This document shows, in pieces, positions 36,271 to 50,430 of a DNA stretch of 64,000 nt. The stretch is taken from contig CM040439.1 in the NCBI GenBank assembly GCA_022702705.1, positions 34,784,930 through 34,848,929 of the forward strand, written 5' to 3'. Position 1 is the first letter of the stretch. Each line of letters opens with the position of its first letter. Under the pieces are notes generated by a model. That model saw only the letters and a list, made by a program, of their open reading frames with translations. It had not been told where the DNA came from and ran no database searches. A program made the position numbers and the translations under genes. Origin of the DNA: Papilionanthe hookeriana x Papilionanthe teres (lineage: Eukaryota; Streptophyta; Magnoliopsida; Asparagales; Orchidaceae).

Positions 36271-39200
36271 TGTCGGCATATTTTTAGGTTATGTGTTTTA
36301 TTTTGAAAAGGGAGTCGCCTACAGAAATTGTCGGCGAATTTTAATTTAATTTAAATAAATAATTTGAAAAGTAGTATTTGATTTTGAAAATAATTTTAAA
36401 TTTGAAAATTTTAAGATATGAAATCAAACCGATCTCACATCCCGAATAGTTTATATAAACGAGCGCCGCACCACAAACCGTGTATCTATCCCGAAGAATA
36501 GACACACTGCTTGATAATGGGGCTCGATTAAATAAACTAGAAAGGTTTGTGACATCCGTTTGGTCTGCGAACCAATTTTATAAGCCGACAAATTCCCCGC
36601 TTAATATGAAACTATTAAACAGGGTTTATATTACTCAGGTTCTTAAAGTTCCCTATAAAGGCAAGCCCCTATAGTTAATTACATCTTAAGTGACGGGAAT
36701 CACCTAAGAAAACTCTCGATAATAATCAATAATTCTGCTCTCAAGAATTTCAAAGTTTAAGTTTTCAAAGGATTGAATTTTGGAAATTTCAATAGGGAAT
36801 GGATCAAATTTAGAACATTTTTATTTTGAGAATTCAAAGAAAGAAAAGTAGGAGAGATCACGGATTCGAAGTGGACTTCGGTAATCTCCCGACTATCCTA
36901 TTGTTTGGCTCGGATTTAGGAAAGTCCTAATGTTTATTTAATGTTTTAATCTTGCCAATTTAGTTAATTAGGGCTTATATTTATATGATAGAATCATACA
37001 AATTGCCTAGAAGATATGAGGGTTTATGTCGTATCGGACGGCTACCTCGGAATCCTAAGACCGGTTAGGGCTTAATTTGCAATGCAAATGCCTAACGAAG
37101 AGTTGAGGATTTATGTTGCACTAGGCAAACTACCTCGAAGTCCTATGGCTTGGTTATTTAATTCTAAGAAAGTTTTGTCATTGTAGATTCAAGTTTTGTC
37201 GACGACGATGGCCGTGCTGCCCACCATGCTCCGAGCTCCTTGTTGTTGCAGAGGTTTAGTTTTAGAAATCATAAATCAAGAGATGAGAGAAGTGTTCTGG
37301 TTTAGAGAAGTCTTAATTTCCAAGTGTTTTTTGTGTTTTAATTAAAACAAATCTTAAAGTTGATTATAACGACACCTAGGTTAAGATCCCACTGGTTCCA
37401 TCCTTCCGCATCATTATTTTTATCGGATTCACTTAGTCCGGATGAATTTGCTAAACTCAACCGAATGAGTTCCACACTTTCATTTAGACCGTGGAAATCC
37501 CGTTAGCAACACGTAGGTTACATCATCCGAGGTATTCCCGATCATCCAACAAGACGTTTTAATTTAGTTGTAATTGTAGTTTTGTGTTCTATTTGTGATT
37601 AAATTTTGAGTTGTCTTATATTTTGAAATGTTGTGGAGGTGAATTTTATCTTGTAGTGTCTTTTAATTTAGTTATGGGTTTCGGCTTTGGTTTCATGTCC
37701 TAAAGGTGTAGGTTTTCATGCAACTGTTGTTTATCATGCAAGAAAAATAAAGTGCATTTGCAATAAAATAAACTGCAATAAAATAAAAGTGTACCTGGAA
37801 GGGTCTTCCCGTCATCCCAAGCTGCACTTAAAACACAGTTAGAATATTTAAGCAAGTTCCTAGGTAAAGCTAAGGGAAAGGTTTATGGTTTTCTACCAAA
37901 TTCCTAATCCTATAGCTAGTCATTTCCTATGACGTCTAGGTTCTTTGTGTTTTTGGTTTGAAGACGATTTTCTTCATCAAAGAACAATTAAGTTCAATTG
38001 TTCTTATCAACATCCTATCATATTGAGGAAGTGCTTAGGAGAGATCCCAAACATCTTTTCAATATTTCTAGGATTGTTTTAAGTCCAAATGAATTTAATT
38101 CGTAAATGAATCGATCGTCCGAGGTTTTCAAGTTTTGTTAACTTGCTCAGTGAACTAGGACATTTGAATGTCCTATAAGTGAAGTAACATTTCATTTCAA
38201 TGTTCTATTTAAGAGTTATGATAACTAAAGCTCCTAAGGGCAAAATGATATTTAATGATTTGTGATTCAAATTTAAGTTCAAATTAATGATTTAAGTTTG
38301 GAATAGTGTTCAAGTTATTTTAGATTTATTTCTTCATGTCTTAAGTGAGGTTATTTAATTCAATTTAATTTAATTTAATTTATCTTAATTTAATTTAATT
38401 TAATTTAGTTTGATTTGATTTAATTTAATTCAATTTAATTTATTTGATTTAATTTCTTAATTTAATTTAATTTAATTTAATTTAATTTAATTTAATTTAA
38501 TTTAATTTAATTTAATTTAATTTAATTTAATTTATTTATTTAATTTAATTTAATTTAATTTAATTTAATTTAATTTATTTATTTAATTTAATTTAATTTA
38601 ATTTATTTAATTTAATTTATTTAATTTAATTTTTAATTCATTTAATTTAATTTAACTTGTTTATTTAATTTAATTTAATTTTAATTTAATTTAATTTAAC
38701 TTTTAATCTTAATTTAATTTAATTTAATTTAATTGAAATTTTGAAAGAGTTTAATGATTTAACTTTAGTTTAATGATTAAGTCTTTTAATATTTTAAATT
38801 TGAGTTATCATTTTAATTAAGAGTTGAGTATTAATGAGATGATTAATTTAGGGATTTTTAAATTAAAGAATAAATCTCTTCCTAATAATATCCCTATTTT
38901 AATAATTCCAAATTTATTATTCTTCCAAATTCAATTAATTATTTAATTAAAGTTTAATCATTTTAAATTGCTTAATGGGTTTCTACCCTTTGATTATTTA
39001 ATTTCAATCATCCAAATCAGATTAGGATCAAATATTTTACTTGTTAATTTTTTATTAAACCTAAAGTCTTAATTAAGGATTAAAATTTTAATTACCATTT
39101 TTGCCCTTTAAGCCTAATAATTTCATAACTCACTAAATTGAACTCAAATGAACTTGAAATTTTTATGTGACTTCACTTATGTGTCAATGAAGACATGAGA

Positions 39201-42200
39201 GGAGAAAATGTGATTTTTCTGTATTTAATTTATTTATATAATTATTTTTTGTAGAAAATAGAAATTTCCAAGGAAAATTCAATAATATGACCAAGGGAAA
39301 GTTTCTATCCTTAAGAAAATTAGGGGACATTCCTAATGACCAGAGGACCACTTGGACCAAATTTTGTAATTTTTTGAATTATATTTTATTTATTAGAATT
39401 ATTTTAAGTTCTGGAGTATTAATTAATTTAAAAATAAAATAAATGTTGAAAAATAAATCTTATAATTTTTAAAATTCTCTCTGATATCAAGGATTCCAAA
39501 GGACCAAACTTTACAATTTTCTGATTTTTCTTTGATTTATTATAATTATTTTGGTGAAAATGCTAGAAAATACATTTTTTAATTTTAAAAAATACCCTAG
39601 AGCTTTAAAAATTAATATCTCACTAAATAGACCTAGGAAAAATATGGGACTTGTTCCTAAGTGATTAAAATTCAAAATATGACATTTTGGTGAATTTTAT
39701 TATTTTTGTGATTTTTATTATTTTTTAATTATTAAAAATATTAAAATAATATTAAAAATCAACTTTTTTAGAAAATTGAAATTTTAATTTTCTTAAACTC
39801 CCCTGATATCAGAGAGACTCCAAAACCAATTTGGTGAATTTTTGAAAGATATTTTGAAAGTTATGAATTTTTAAAGTTTAAAATGACTAAGTGGCTTAAT
39901 CAACTCAATTAATAGGGCTAACCAAGTCCAATTGACCTCAAATTTTTATGATGGGTTCCTCTGATCCTAAAGGTCAGTGGAGAATTGATTTCAAGTCAAT
40001 TTGATCTATAGTTAACTCTAATTAATTAGAGATCTATTTTGGGTATTTAAGCCAATTAGGGTTAATCTAAGTGAATTAACTCAAGTCCTATTTTTCCTAG
40101 GGTTCTCTGGTCATATGGAACATCACCAAATTTTCCTAGAATTTATTTCACAACATGCTAATTTTTGAAATTAAAATACTTAAAACAGCAACATGCATTT
40201 GAAAAATCAATAACTTTTCATAGGGATGGCCTCTGACTTTGGAAAATTCAGGGAATGTCCCCAAATTCGGTAGGCTTCAAAAGCCCTATGGTCTCATGCC
40301 ATGGTGAATTGTATGAATGCATGGAGAATTAAATGTATGCAGAGAGTAAATAAATTACTAAAAATAAAATACCTGGACAAAATTGAATGATTTCTTTTCC
40401 ACATTATTCTCCTCCGTTCACCGAGCAAGAGGGTATTTTTATTTTATTTTTGTGATTTTTCTACACAGAGATATGAATTTTCCAAGTTTAGGGAATTAAA
40501 TAAATAGGAAAATACCCTATTTTTCTATTTATCCACGCGGCGCCGCGTCAACCTCGGCAGCTCCGAAGGGCCGCGTGGCGCGCTCCTATTCGACGCCGCC
40601 ATCTGAGTCAGCAACCCGGGCCCCGCGGTTCTCGTACCGTCTCCTGGTCCGACGCCATCTGAGCCGTCCGTCCGCGCGTGTATTAAATGAACGGCATCCG
40701 TTCATCGTCCCCGAGCGTCCTCACCCGAGAGCCGTCCACACTAAATCTCTAAGATCTCACTCGATACTCAACGATTTTTATGTTCTTATGCTCTATGGAT
40801 TCGTCTTCAAGAGACGAACACATCTATACGGTTATCATGCATTGAAATTAAGGCATTTGAAATGGAGAATCTCCGTAAGCTCGGGATGAAGAATTAACTC
40901 ATACCTTAGCTTCGAGAGGTGAAGCCTCGATCGGAGATGCTTGGCACGTTCGTTGGAGCCGCAGGAGGCTAGGGATGAAGCACCGGGATGCGGTGAATTG
41001 CTCAGGTGTGATTTCCACCAAAGCCGATCACAACCTTTGGAGTCCGGAACAACCGGGTGACCCGGAGATGGGGCTTTTGCTCGGTGGACACCTTCCCTCG
41101 ACCCGGTGCGGGTGTAGGATCAATCAATTTGGGGATTGGCTCACCGTGGAGAAGTGTCCCGGTTTTGGGTGAAATTTCAACTCCGAAATCGAGCTCACGA
41201 GAGAAGAAATGGCGGGGGGTCTCACTGGGGATCAAGTGCTCTGTGTGTGGGGAGGAGTTTGGAACAATTTTGGCAGAGTTTCAGTAAGGTCTGGTTCAGC
41301 ACCTCTCATGGCCGAGAAGGTGAGGGGTTTAAATAGGAGATGTTGGAGCGCCTCCCAGGGGGAGTTGAGGGCTGGGATCAGCTGCTCTTGGCATGTGAAG
41401 AACGGCCATGGTGGCCATTTGGAGTGGGGCGACTCAGCAGGATGGAATTTCAAAGCTTGGCTTCTCCCGAGGTTTCGGGCATGGTGTTTTCCCAGTGATC
41501 AGGTGGCCGGCCGGCTGAGCATGGGTCACCCTCGAGGTCAGTGGGTCGTGGTCGGGACTTGGTGCAATCAATTGGCAAATGCCATGTGTAAAAGGCTTGG
41601 ATTAGAATGGAATGGGAGAGAGCTTATTTTGGCTCAAATTGGTCAACCCCTCCACTTGGGCTAGGTGCACCACCCAAGGCTTGGTTTTGGTCGAGGGAAA
41701 AGTGATTTGGCTCGAGCATAATCGGTAGGGTCAAGTCACCATCCAAGCACGATTAGGCATAAGCATGGTTAAGGGGAATCATGGGAGTGGTTAATCACCT
41801 TTAGGAATTAAGGAAAGAGCCTCCTCCTTTTGCCCAAAATGGCATGGTGACATGTAAAGAGGCTCTCATGGCTTGCATATGGCTTGTGCATGGCTTCATG
41901 GCTCCATTTGGCTTGGGAAAAGGTTGGGTCAATTTCATAAAAATGGGTTTTAAGAATTTTGGATATTTTGGTGTGAATTTGTATGGGGCTTGATTTGGAA
42001 TTGTTTGATGATGGAATTATAACTTAGGGAATGGCTTTGATTAAATGGATGGCAAATGGAAATGTCATGTGGGCTTTAGGGCCAAATTTGGGCTTTTATA
42101 TTTGGTGGAAATGGGCTTTTAGGGAGGTTTAGGGAAGTGGGCTTTTAAATTTAAAATGGATTTTGGGATGAGATTTTGGTAAAGGCTTGGGCCAAATAAT

Positions 42201-43702
42201 TGTTGAGTTTGGTTTAGGGATGCTTCATGAGTGGTTTGAAACAAGTTTGAGGTGATTTGGGTTTGAATTGGTTTGAATTTGGGTTTAATTGGTAAGTGGG
42301 CCTATGTAGGTCAAATTGGGCTAACTTGGGCCAATGTTGGGCTAGAGTTGAAATTGATGTAAAATTAATGTTGGGAAATGTTTATGGGAGTGTTTCAAAG
42401 AGGTTTTGGCTTTGGTTAGGTTTTGATTTTGGGGATTTGGGCTCATTTGGGCTAGGTTTGGGTTTAGGTCGAAAATGGGCCTTTTAGCTTTGGGTTGAAT
42501 TTGAGTGGGGTTTGGATCAAAGTTTTGGGCAAATCATGTTAGTGTTTTGTTTATGGGGATGTCAAGGGAGGTTTAGAAAAGATTTGGAGTTAATTGGAGT
42601 TGAAATGGGTGAGTTTGGGTTAGGTTTGGGTCATAGGTCCAAATCGGGCTTTAAGGCCAAAAGTGAAATTGGATCCCAATGCCAATCAAATTGGGCTTGT
42701 ATTTGGTCTAGATTGGTGTTGGGGATGTTGAATTGAAGTTTAGAATTGAATTGGACCAAAATTTATGTCAATTGGGTAGGTTAGGTTTGACATTGGGTTT
42801 ACTTTGGGTTAAAATGGGTCAAATTGGGGATTTTGATAAAAGTGGGGTAAATTGACAAAATTGGCCCATGGTGTAGTTGGACAAAATGAAATTGGGAATA
42901 TTTGGGATTTTCTGGAATTTTCTGGGAATTTTCTGAATTTTTGGATTTTTGGCTAAGAGGGTATTTTGGGTATTTGGAGGGTATTGGGAGGTTTTCTTGG
43001 AATTTTTGGTATTTTTGGGTATGGATGATCAATTTGAGTGATGTGGAAATGTTTTGGATTGATTTTGGAGAATTTTGGGTAATTTGGAAATTTTTGAGAA
43101 ATTTGGGCTTTTAGGGCTTTGGGTAAATTAGCAGGTGTAGGGTCCCGGGGGTCAAAAATTGAAAATTTGGAAAATTGAAGATTGGGTGGATGTAAGTGGA
43201 AAGAAGTCATTTTGGTTGAGCCATGGAGCCATATCAAGCCCATATGAGCCATGAAGGGACTCATTTGAGGCATTCACCATGTTGTTCCTAACCCTCTACC
43301 GAGGGCTTAGGGGTTAAGGACCATCCATGTGAATCACCTACATGAGTCGGAAGTTAAGTTGGGTAAGGGTGTGTTTTAGGAGGTGTGTGAAAGTGTAGTG
43401 CATAGGTGTAGTGTATGTGTAAGTCGGCCCTTTACTGCACTGAGCCACCTGCAAGGCAGTCCTAAGGCCAAAGAGTCCTATAGGAACTCATCCTTTAAAC
43501 TTCCACATTTGATTTCAACCCTCTAGGTGATTAGGGGTTTATAGTCAAGTTTGTGGAGTTTGCAGGGAGTTAAGAAGTGGTTTGAATTTCTAAAAGGTGG
43601 ATCCCAATTCTAGTCCTCTAAGATAGTCAAAGGAAAAGCCTAAGGCTAGATCCTAAGTACTAAAGAGAAGAAGAGAAGACCTCATCAAAAATGAGGTCAA
43701 CA
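36271..43702 (-). mobile_element. X element copy 2, full-length (7432 bp), inverted, TSD agcaa
   Basis: On the + strand it starts TGTCGGCATATTTTTAGG and ends GAGGTCAACA, flanked by agcaa (36266-36270 and 43703-43707). Read on the minus strand it is collinear with copies A and B: TGTTGACCTCA start, G-poor block, TATA-like CTATTTAAACC (about 41330), GC-rich stretch (40540-40760), (AATTT)n tract, and the segment with ATAGTTAATTACATCTTA near the end. No gag/pol is recognised. The frame 41209-41664 (151 codons) is not kept in the other copies. Confidence 0.8.
38352..38735. repeat. (AATTT)n pentanucleotide microsatellite
   Basis: About 380 bp of AATTT units with slight interruptions inside X copy 2. 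The matching place in copy B is AT-rich but not expanded, so growth is specific to this copy. Confidence 0.95.
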
Positions 43703-46700
43703 AGCAATTAGTTTAATTTCCTGCATTTTCAATACGTATTAATTTCCTACTTAGTTAAGTTACCTAATTAAAATACTCAGTTTACTTTATTGCGCTCAAA
43801 TTTAGAATTCCAAATTTTCGTATACTATTTTAAAAATTATTATTATTATTTTAAATTAGTTGTTATTTAATTTTCTCTTTCCCCGTGGGATCGATAACCG
43901 GGACTCCACTAGAGCCCTCGTATTACTTGATACGATACGTATACTTGCGTAGCATCCACAACATAAACAATTACAATTCTATACATATAAATAGCGGGGT
44001 CAAGTTTTTGGCGTCGTTACAATTAAATTAAAAATATCATAATAAAAATATTGTGGGTCAACCATATGGATCTTTACTAAAATTTATCACCCACTCAATT
44101 GCTCGCCATGACGGCATGACCACTGGCCACCTCCCCTGGCCTGGCCTGCTGGCCTAGTCGCCGAAGGAGCCCAAACCGAGAGTCACCTCACTTGGATCAA
44201 ACCCCAAACTCACCTCCAAGCTGTCCAGCCTTGATTGGTCGCTTGTGCTTTTCTTCCTTCCACCTAAGCAGCTAATACCACCCACCAGCAAGCCCTGAGC
44301 TCAGCTTAATGGCCATGGCTATAAAAGCCATCCTTCACGTCCAAGCGGGGGGTGTTAAAACTTTCCTAAGTAAACTCTGTCAAATTGCCCTGAGAGCTTC
44401 CTTGGGACCTCCTGAGTGCAAACCCACCATCCTTAGCCATTGAATCCCACTACCCAGTGCTAATTTCAGACCTAAATTCTCAGCCGAAACCAGGACATTC
44501 CCCACCACAGCTCCAGAGTGCACCAAATCCAAATTAATTGCACCCACACCATCCACACACTGAAAGAAGAAGTTCCCCCATCAAAGCCCCATCACAGAGA
44601 GCCCCTAGCATAGACTTTGATGAACACCTGAAATTGAGTCTGGTCGAACATGGGTCTAAACATTTTACCACAGCAAGAGGCTTCATCTGGAGGCTTATTG
44701 GGTCCGATCAAAGTTTCTACAGCCATCTAATTGAGGCCTCTCCTCTCAGACAAAGGTATTGAACTCTCCCCTCTCCCGAGCTTATTTCAATTCTCCATTC
44801 ATGTTGGCTTAATTAAGGGCTAGGCTAGCCATATAGATAGGTTCGTCTGGGCTAGATGAGTCCTTAGAAGCAACACCATATGATTTAGTTGAGTATCAAG
44901 CGAGATATTAGTGTTAGAAGGTGGACGGTTCTCTATACACACAAGTTGGGGACGAAGGTCAAGCACCATTGGATGAAGTGTGTATCAAATGGAGGCTTGG
45001 GATCGCTCTGAATAGACTTGTTATGCATAAAGCACTGAGCTGAGTCAGATGGCGGCACCGAATGGGGAGACGATGCGTAGCGCTTCGGAGTTGTTAAGGA
45101 TGAGCTGGCTCTGCGTCAGATAAGTAGAAAAATAGGATTAAAGTAAATTAATTAAATCAGTGGACCTTTAAAAATCCATAACTTGGTGTAGAAATATCAT
45201 AAAAATAAAAAAAAATACCCTCATACTCAGTGAACAGATGAGAAAAATATAGAAATGGTTTCAAGTTTATTTGATATATATTTGATTTTTATTTAATTAA
45301 ATGCTATATTTGGTATTCTAATTCTTCATTTGCATGTATATTTTATCATGGCTTGTAATTTAGGGCTTTTGTTCCCTCTGTCATGAGGGATCTTCCCTGG
45401 TTTTTCTAAGGTTGGGGGGATCTCTTAGTGGAGATCCGAATTTTCAAGATAATCAGCTTTGTTTTGGTATAAAAATTATAATAATTAAAATATTGATAAA
45501 AAAATCCAAAGTAAATTTTGGTAGGTTTACTGTGACTAGAGTACCATAGGAAAATTATATCTTGGCTTAACTCATTAAATATAACGCTAATTACCATTAA
45601 ACCCTAAAACTAAAAGAAAATTAAATTGGATTATATATAATTGGAAATGCTTAATTTTTATTCCTCACTGTGGCCGAGGGTTAGAGGAACTTTCAAAAAA
45701 AATTTCGAAATCATTTGGAGTTAATTTGATCACCTAACTTGGTTTTCTAAATTAAATAGCATTGTTCACATTAAAATAATCATAATAAATAAAATCTAAG
45801 TTGAAAAATTATAAAATTTGTTTTGGGAGTTCTTTATGACCAGGGAAATTTAATAAAAATAAAATGGTAATTAAAATAAATACTTCATTTTAAGCCTATT
45901 TTTAATTTTAAAATAATTAAAAATTATTAAAATAATATAAAAATCATAAAAATCACTAAAATATAAAAATACACCAAATTGTCACATTTGATCTCTTGAT
46001 CATTTGGGAACCATTAAAACAATTTTCCTAATTTCCTAAGTGAAGATATTAAATTTTAAAGGGTTAAAAATTATTTTTAATCTTAAAAATAGACTTTCCC
46101 TATTTTCTCACTAAAATAATTCTAATAATTAAAATGTAAATAAAAAAATTGTGAAATTTATTTCTCTAGGTTCCTTGATCTCAGAGAGATTTATGAAAAA
46201 TATAAAACATAATTTTAAAATTAAATAATAATTTATATTTAATTAATACTCCAAAACATAAAATAATTCTAATAATTAAATTACAACTCTAAAAAGCATG
46301 AAAATTGGTCCAAATAGTCCCCTAGTTTATGTGAACCTTTAATAATTTTCTTGAGAACAAAAGATTTGTTTTGATCAAGTTGTTCAAATTATCTTTGAAT
46401 ATCCTTATTTTGCGATAAAATAATATTAAAAATTAAATAAAATTTTGAAAAATCACATTTTCTCCTATGATGTTTTAATTGACCCATAAGTGGGGTAACA
46501 TAAGAATTTGAAAGTCATTTGAGTTAAATTTGATTAATTATGAAGTAATAAGGTCTTAGGGGCAAAGTTGTAATTTTGAAGAATTTAGCCTCAAATAACA
46601 TTTATGTCTAATTAAAGGGTAAATGGGTAATGCATTATCTTAATAAACATGTTAAAATGATTGAAACATGAAGGGATATGTGGTAGAAACCAACCTCACA

Positions 46701-48772
46701 TTTGTCATATTAAAGAGTATAATTGTAATTTCCTTAATTACATTAATTTAGAAGAAAATTAAACCAAAAGATCCTTAAGGTTAGGGGTTTGACTTTGGAA
46801 GTTAATAATCTATCAATCTAATACCCCTAGTTGGTGTTTAATGATAATTCACTATTTTGATAAGAATCATAATCACTTAAGTTAACTTTTCCCAAAATTG
46901 CAAATATATTCATTAAAGTTTTAAGGGCTTAGTAGTGAGCTAGGTTTAATCAAAGCTGATTAATATGGATTAGAAAATATGATAAAAAATTAGTTATGAA
47001 AATTACTAAAAAACTGCAAGCCTAAATTTTAAATTAAATAGGGAAAAATCCTTGATGAATCAATTTGCCCATAAGAGTCTATACCCACATAATTTATAAA
47101 TGAAATATCAAGTGATAATTACCCCATTTTTTGGAGGATCAAAACATTGGTTCATTGAGCATGAGGGTATGAAATGGATGAATCATTTAAAGAGTATGAT
47201 AAGTTCAAATGAACTCAAGAAAGTTCAAAAGGGTTGTGAAATATCTAGGCATTATCTGGATCGTTTCACAAGTATTATTGACATTTTGCAGGATAACTGA
47301 GCCTATTATTCTTATTAAAGGAAAACATCTCTCAAATGAATAAATAGAACCCACCAAGTTGTGATATAGGACTTAGTAGGCCCATGAAGAACCTATCTAT
47401 AGGCTTTACCTTCCTACAAATTATAATTGTCTACTGCAAAAGATACTAAATTTGGTGGGGGAATGAGAAAACTCAACAAGTACACTTTTATAATTTTATG
47501 GTACCTTCTTTTCTGTACTTCTTTTACTTTACTTTTCCTGCTTACAAGCTTGCATGTTAAATAACAATATCACCCTGCATAAAAACCAAAACTTTTATGA
47601 TAGCCACAAAACTGAAACCAAAACTAAAGTCAAAACAAAATAAAAATCAAATTCACCGACACAACAATCAAAATATAAGACAACTCAAAATTTAATCACA
47701 AACAAGACACAACTACAATTACAACTAAATTAATGCGTTTCTATCAGATGTTCGAGAATCCCTCGGAGGAGGCAACCCACGGCTGCTAACAAGATTTCCC
47801 ACAGTTTGAATGAAAGTACTAAATTCATTTAGTTGAATTTGGTAAAATCATTCAGACTAAGTGAATCCGAAGAAAATTGTGGTGTCGAATGAGGGAACCG
47901 TAAGATCCTAACCGGTGTCACTATAATCAACTTAAATATTCCCCTAATAAGACATTAAGATATCCCAATTTAAACATTTCCAAATAACATGCTACTCCTC
48001 TCAATCTCTTCAATTTGACACTTCTAAAACTAAACCTGCTACGAAGAAGAGCTTGGAGCAAGCACAGTGGGCAACAAGATCATCTTCAATAGCAAAACTC
48101 CTTAAAATAAACAACAAGTCATAGGACTTCGAGATAGCTTGGCCAGTGCAGTATAAACCCTAATTTTATTCTTTTAGGCCTTTGCACCTTGTGCAATATG
48201 AGCCCTAACTCGTCTTAGGTTTCCGAGGTTGTCATCGTGTATGACATAAATCCTCCTATCTTCAGACTATTCACATGATCAATATCAATGAAATTGGCAA
48301 GATGAAACACTAAATAACTATCTCAAATTGAAGCCAAACCATAAGATAGTTTGGAAAAACACCGAGATTTTTCTCGGATCTATCTATGTCTTTCTGCTAG
48401 TCTTCTTTTCCTTTGACTCCTACAAGAACTGTTATGAAACTTGAGCCACTCACCTATTGAATTTCCTATTACCACATTTTTTTGAAGATTCTACCTTTTG
48501 GAAGTCATGAATACAACATTTCCTGATTTCAATTAGAGTTTTCTTAGGTGACTTCGGTTATCTAAGATGTAATTAAATATAGGGGCTTGCCCTTATAAGA
48601 AACTTAAAGACCTCATATTAATATAAACCCTATCTAGTAGCTTCATTCTAGTTAGGGTATGTTGTCGATCAACATAAATGGTTCACAGACCAAAATAGAT
48701 GTCATGAATTCTTTAGTTTATTTGATCAAGCCTCCTTAGTAAGCAATGTGTTTATCATTCGGGGTAGATGCA

Positions 48773-50415
48773 TGACCCACAATTTTATATTATGATATTT
48801 TTTAATTTAATTGCAACGACGCCAAAAACTTGACCCCGCTATATTATATGTATAGAATTTTAATTGTTTATGTTGTGGATGCTACGCAAGTATACGTATC
48901 GTATCAAGTAATACAGGGCTCTAGTGTAGTCCTGGTTATCGATCCCACAGGGAAATAGAAAATTAAATAACAACTAATTTTAAAATAATAATATTAATAA
49001 TTTTAAAATAGTATACGAAAATTTGGAATTCTAAATTTAAGCGCAATAAAGTAAACTAAGTATTTTAATAAGGTAACTTAACTAAGTAGAAAATTAATAC
49101 GTATTGAAAGTGCGGGAAATTAAACTAATTGCTAAATAAGTCTTAACTATTCGGAAAAAGTATCTTTCCCTCGTTTAGAAATTTAAGTGATCGATGAATT
49201 TAAATAGATAATTTTAAGGTATTGTGACAAATAGGAGCATTCCTATTCTTTACCCTTTAGTCCAGGTGTAAAGAATATCGACTAATCCTATGTTTGATCA
49301 TCGAATCCGCGGTCAGCTGGGAGGATACCGATCGCCACTTCAGAGCTCCCACGTTCCCTCGCCCGAGGGCTAACATCTACACTTCAGATCTCAAACAATA
49401 GGACCGAATCGACTATTTTAGTCCGTCACACTAAAATGCTCAATTCTACGCCCAATGATATTATTTCCCTATTTATTTGCACCTTCCTTCCAAGGCTTTG
49501 AATTCCCCGAATATCGATGTAATTTTTACTATAGTTGATAATCAACACATTTTAACAAATCAAATGGCCAGTTGAAAGTAAATTAAGTTTTAAGTAAAAA
49601 TTATCACAATTTATTAATATATATAAAAGTACTTCGTTTTAAGTTCATCAAGTCACTTAATTTCATAACGAGGAGAAAGACTAAATTAACTACTCGGAAT
49701 ACATGGGAACTAAACTAAGCATGGATTTCATTTAAAGTTAAAAACAATAAATACAAATACTTATCTCGATTTATCCCTGACAGTACTCTCGTAGCCCTTT
49801 CGACTCTTCCTTCCAAGACAAGCAAGACTCACTAAAAACTCACTAACTCACTAAAGACTCACTAATTACACTAATTAAGACTCTAAAGATCGCTCACACA
49901 CATAAATAAAAGACTCTTAAGACACAAATTGACACACACAACACAAAATAACACACTTAGAAGCCGAATTTCGGCCTCTATATATGAGGTGAGCAAAGGA
50001 CCAAGAGGTGTGTAAGCATCCCTTCAAAAGTGTCCGGGTTCAATGTATCTGCGCCATTTGAACTAGCTCGCCGTCGGCGACGAACTACCTCGGCTGTCGG
50101 CGAGGCTTCTGAAGGTCTTCGAACCGCGCTATCTCGTCGTCGGCGGGCTCGGGCTCGTTGTCGACGAGACAGATTATAAATCCTTCGGAATTTCTTCTCG
50201 TACCCTCGCCGTCGGCGGCTCGATCTCGCCGTCGGCGACTCAAGACAAATTGCATTATTTTCTTCCTTTTTGCTTCATATCCGCTCCTTTTTATGATTTT
50301 TGCTTTTATCACCTAAATTCTTCATTCCTGCAACAAAATAAAGAAAATACCTTTCTTTAAAGTGCAATTTCATCAAAAATAGGTATGAATTTCTTATTAA
50401 ATTTTTTAGTGATCA
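48773..50415 (-). mobile_element. 3' LTR of the Athila-like element
   Basis: On the minus strand it runs TGATCACTAAAAAATTT to ATTGTGGGTCA (1643 bp). It contains the palindrome cluster (50068-50240), a TATA region near 49975 and, about 40 bp before its end, a PBS-like segment (48815-48835). Confidence 0.92.
50068..50240 (-). promoter_or_regulatory. GC-rich palindrome cluster, 3' LTR
   Basis: Several copies of CTCGCCGTCGGCGAG-like near-palindromes in about 170 bp, some decayed. They lie upstream of the LTR TATA box in the direction of transcription, as in the other LTRs. Confidence 0.75.
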
Positions 50416-50430
50416 AAATCCCCCAAACTT
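50416..50430 (-). promoter_or_regulatory. Polypurine tract of the Athila-like element
   Basis: AAGTTTGGGGGATTT on the minus strand directly precedes the 3' LTR start TGATCA. The AAGTTTGGGGG form is characteristic of this group of plant elements. Confidence 0.85.

Larger units (their letters stand above)
35006..44060 (+). mobile_element. Solo LTR of the Athila-like family, TSD accat, split by X copy 2
   Basis: The two parts, 35006-36270 and 43708-44060, add up to about 1.62 kb and match the LTRs of the element at 48773-62626 in inverse orientation. It starts TGATCGCTGAAAAATTTAT and ends ATTGTGGGTCA, flanked by accat (35001-35005 and 44061-44065). It carries the palindrome cluster (35174-35345) and TATA palindrome (35425-35440). 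No internal region is left. Confidence 0.9.

Noticed and set aside
41209..41664. A 151-codon open frame in X copy 2
   Set aside because: Antisense to the X orientation. The matching regions of copies A and B do not keep it, and composition follows the GT-rich strand.
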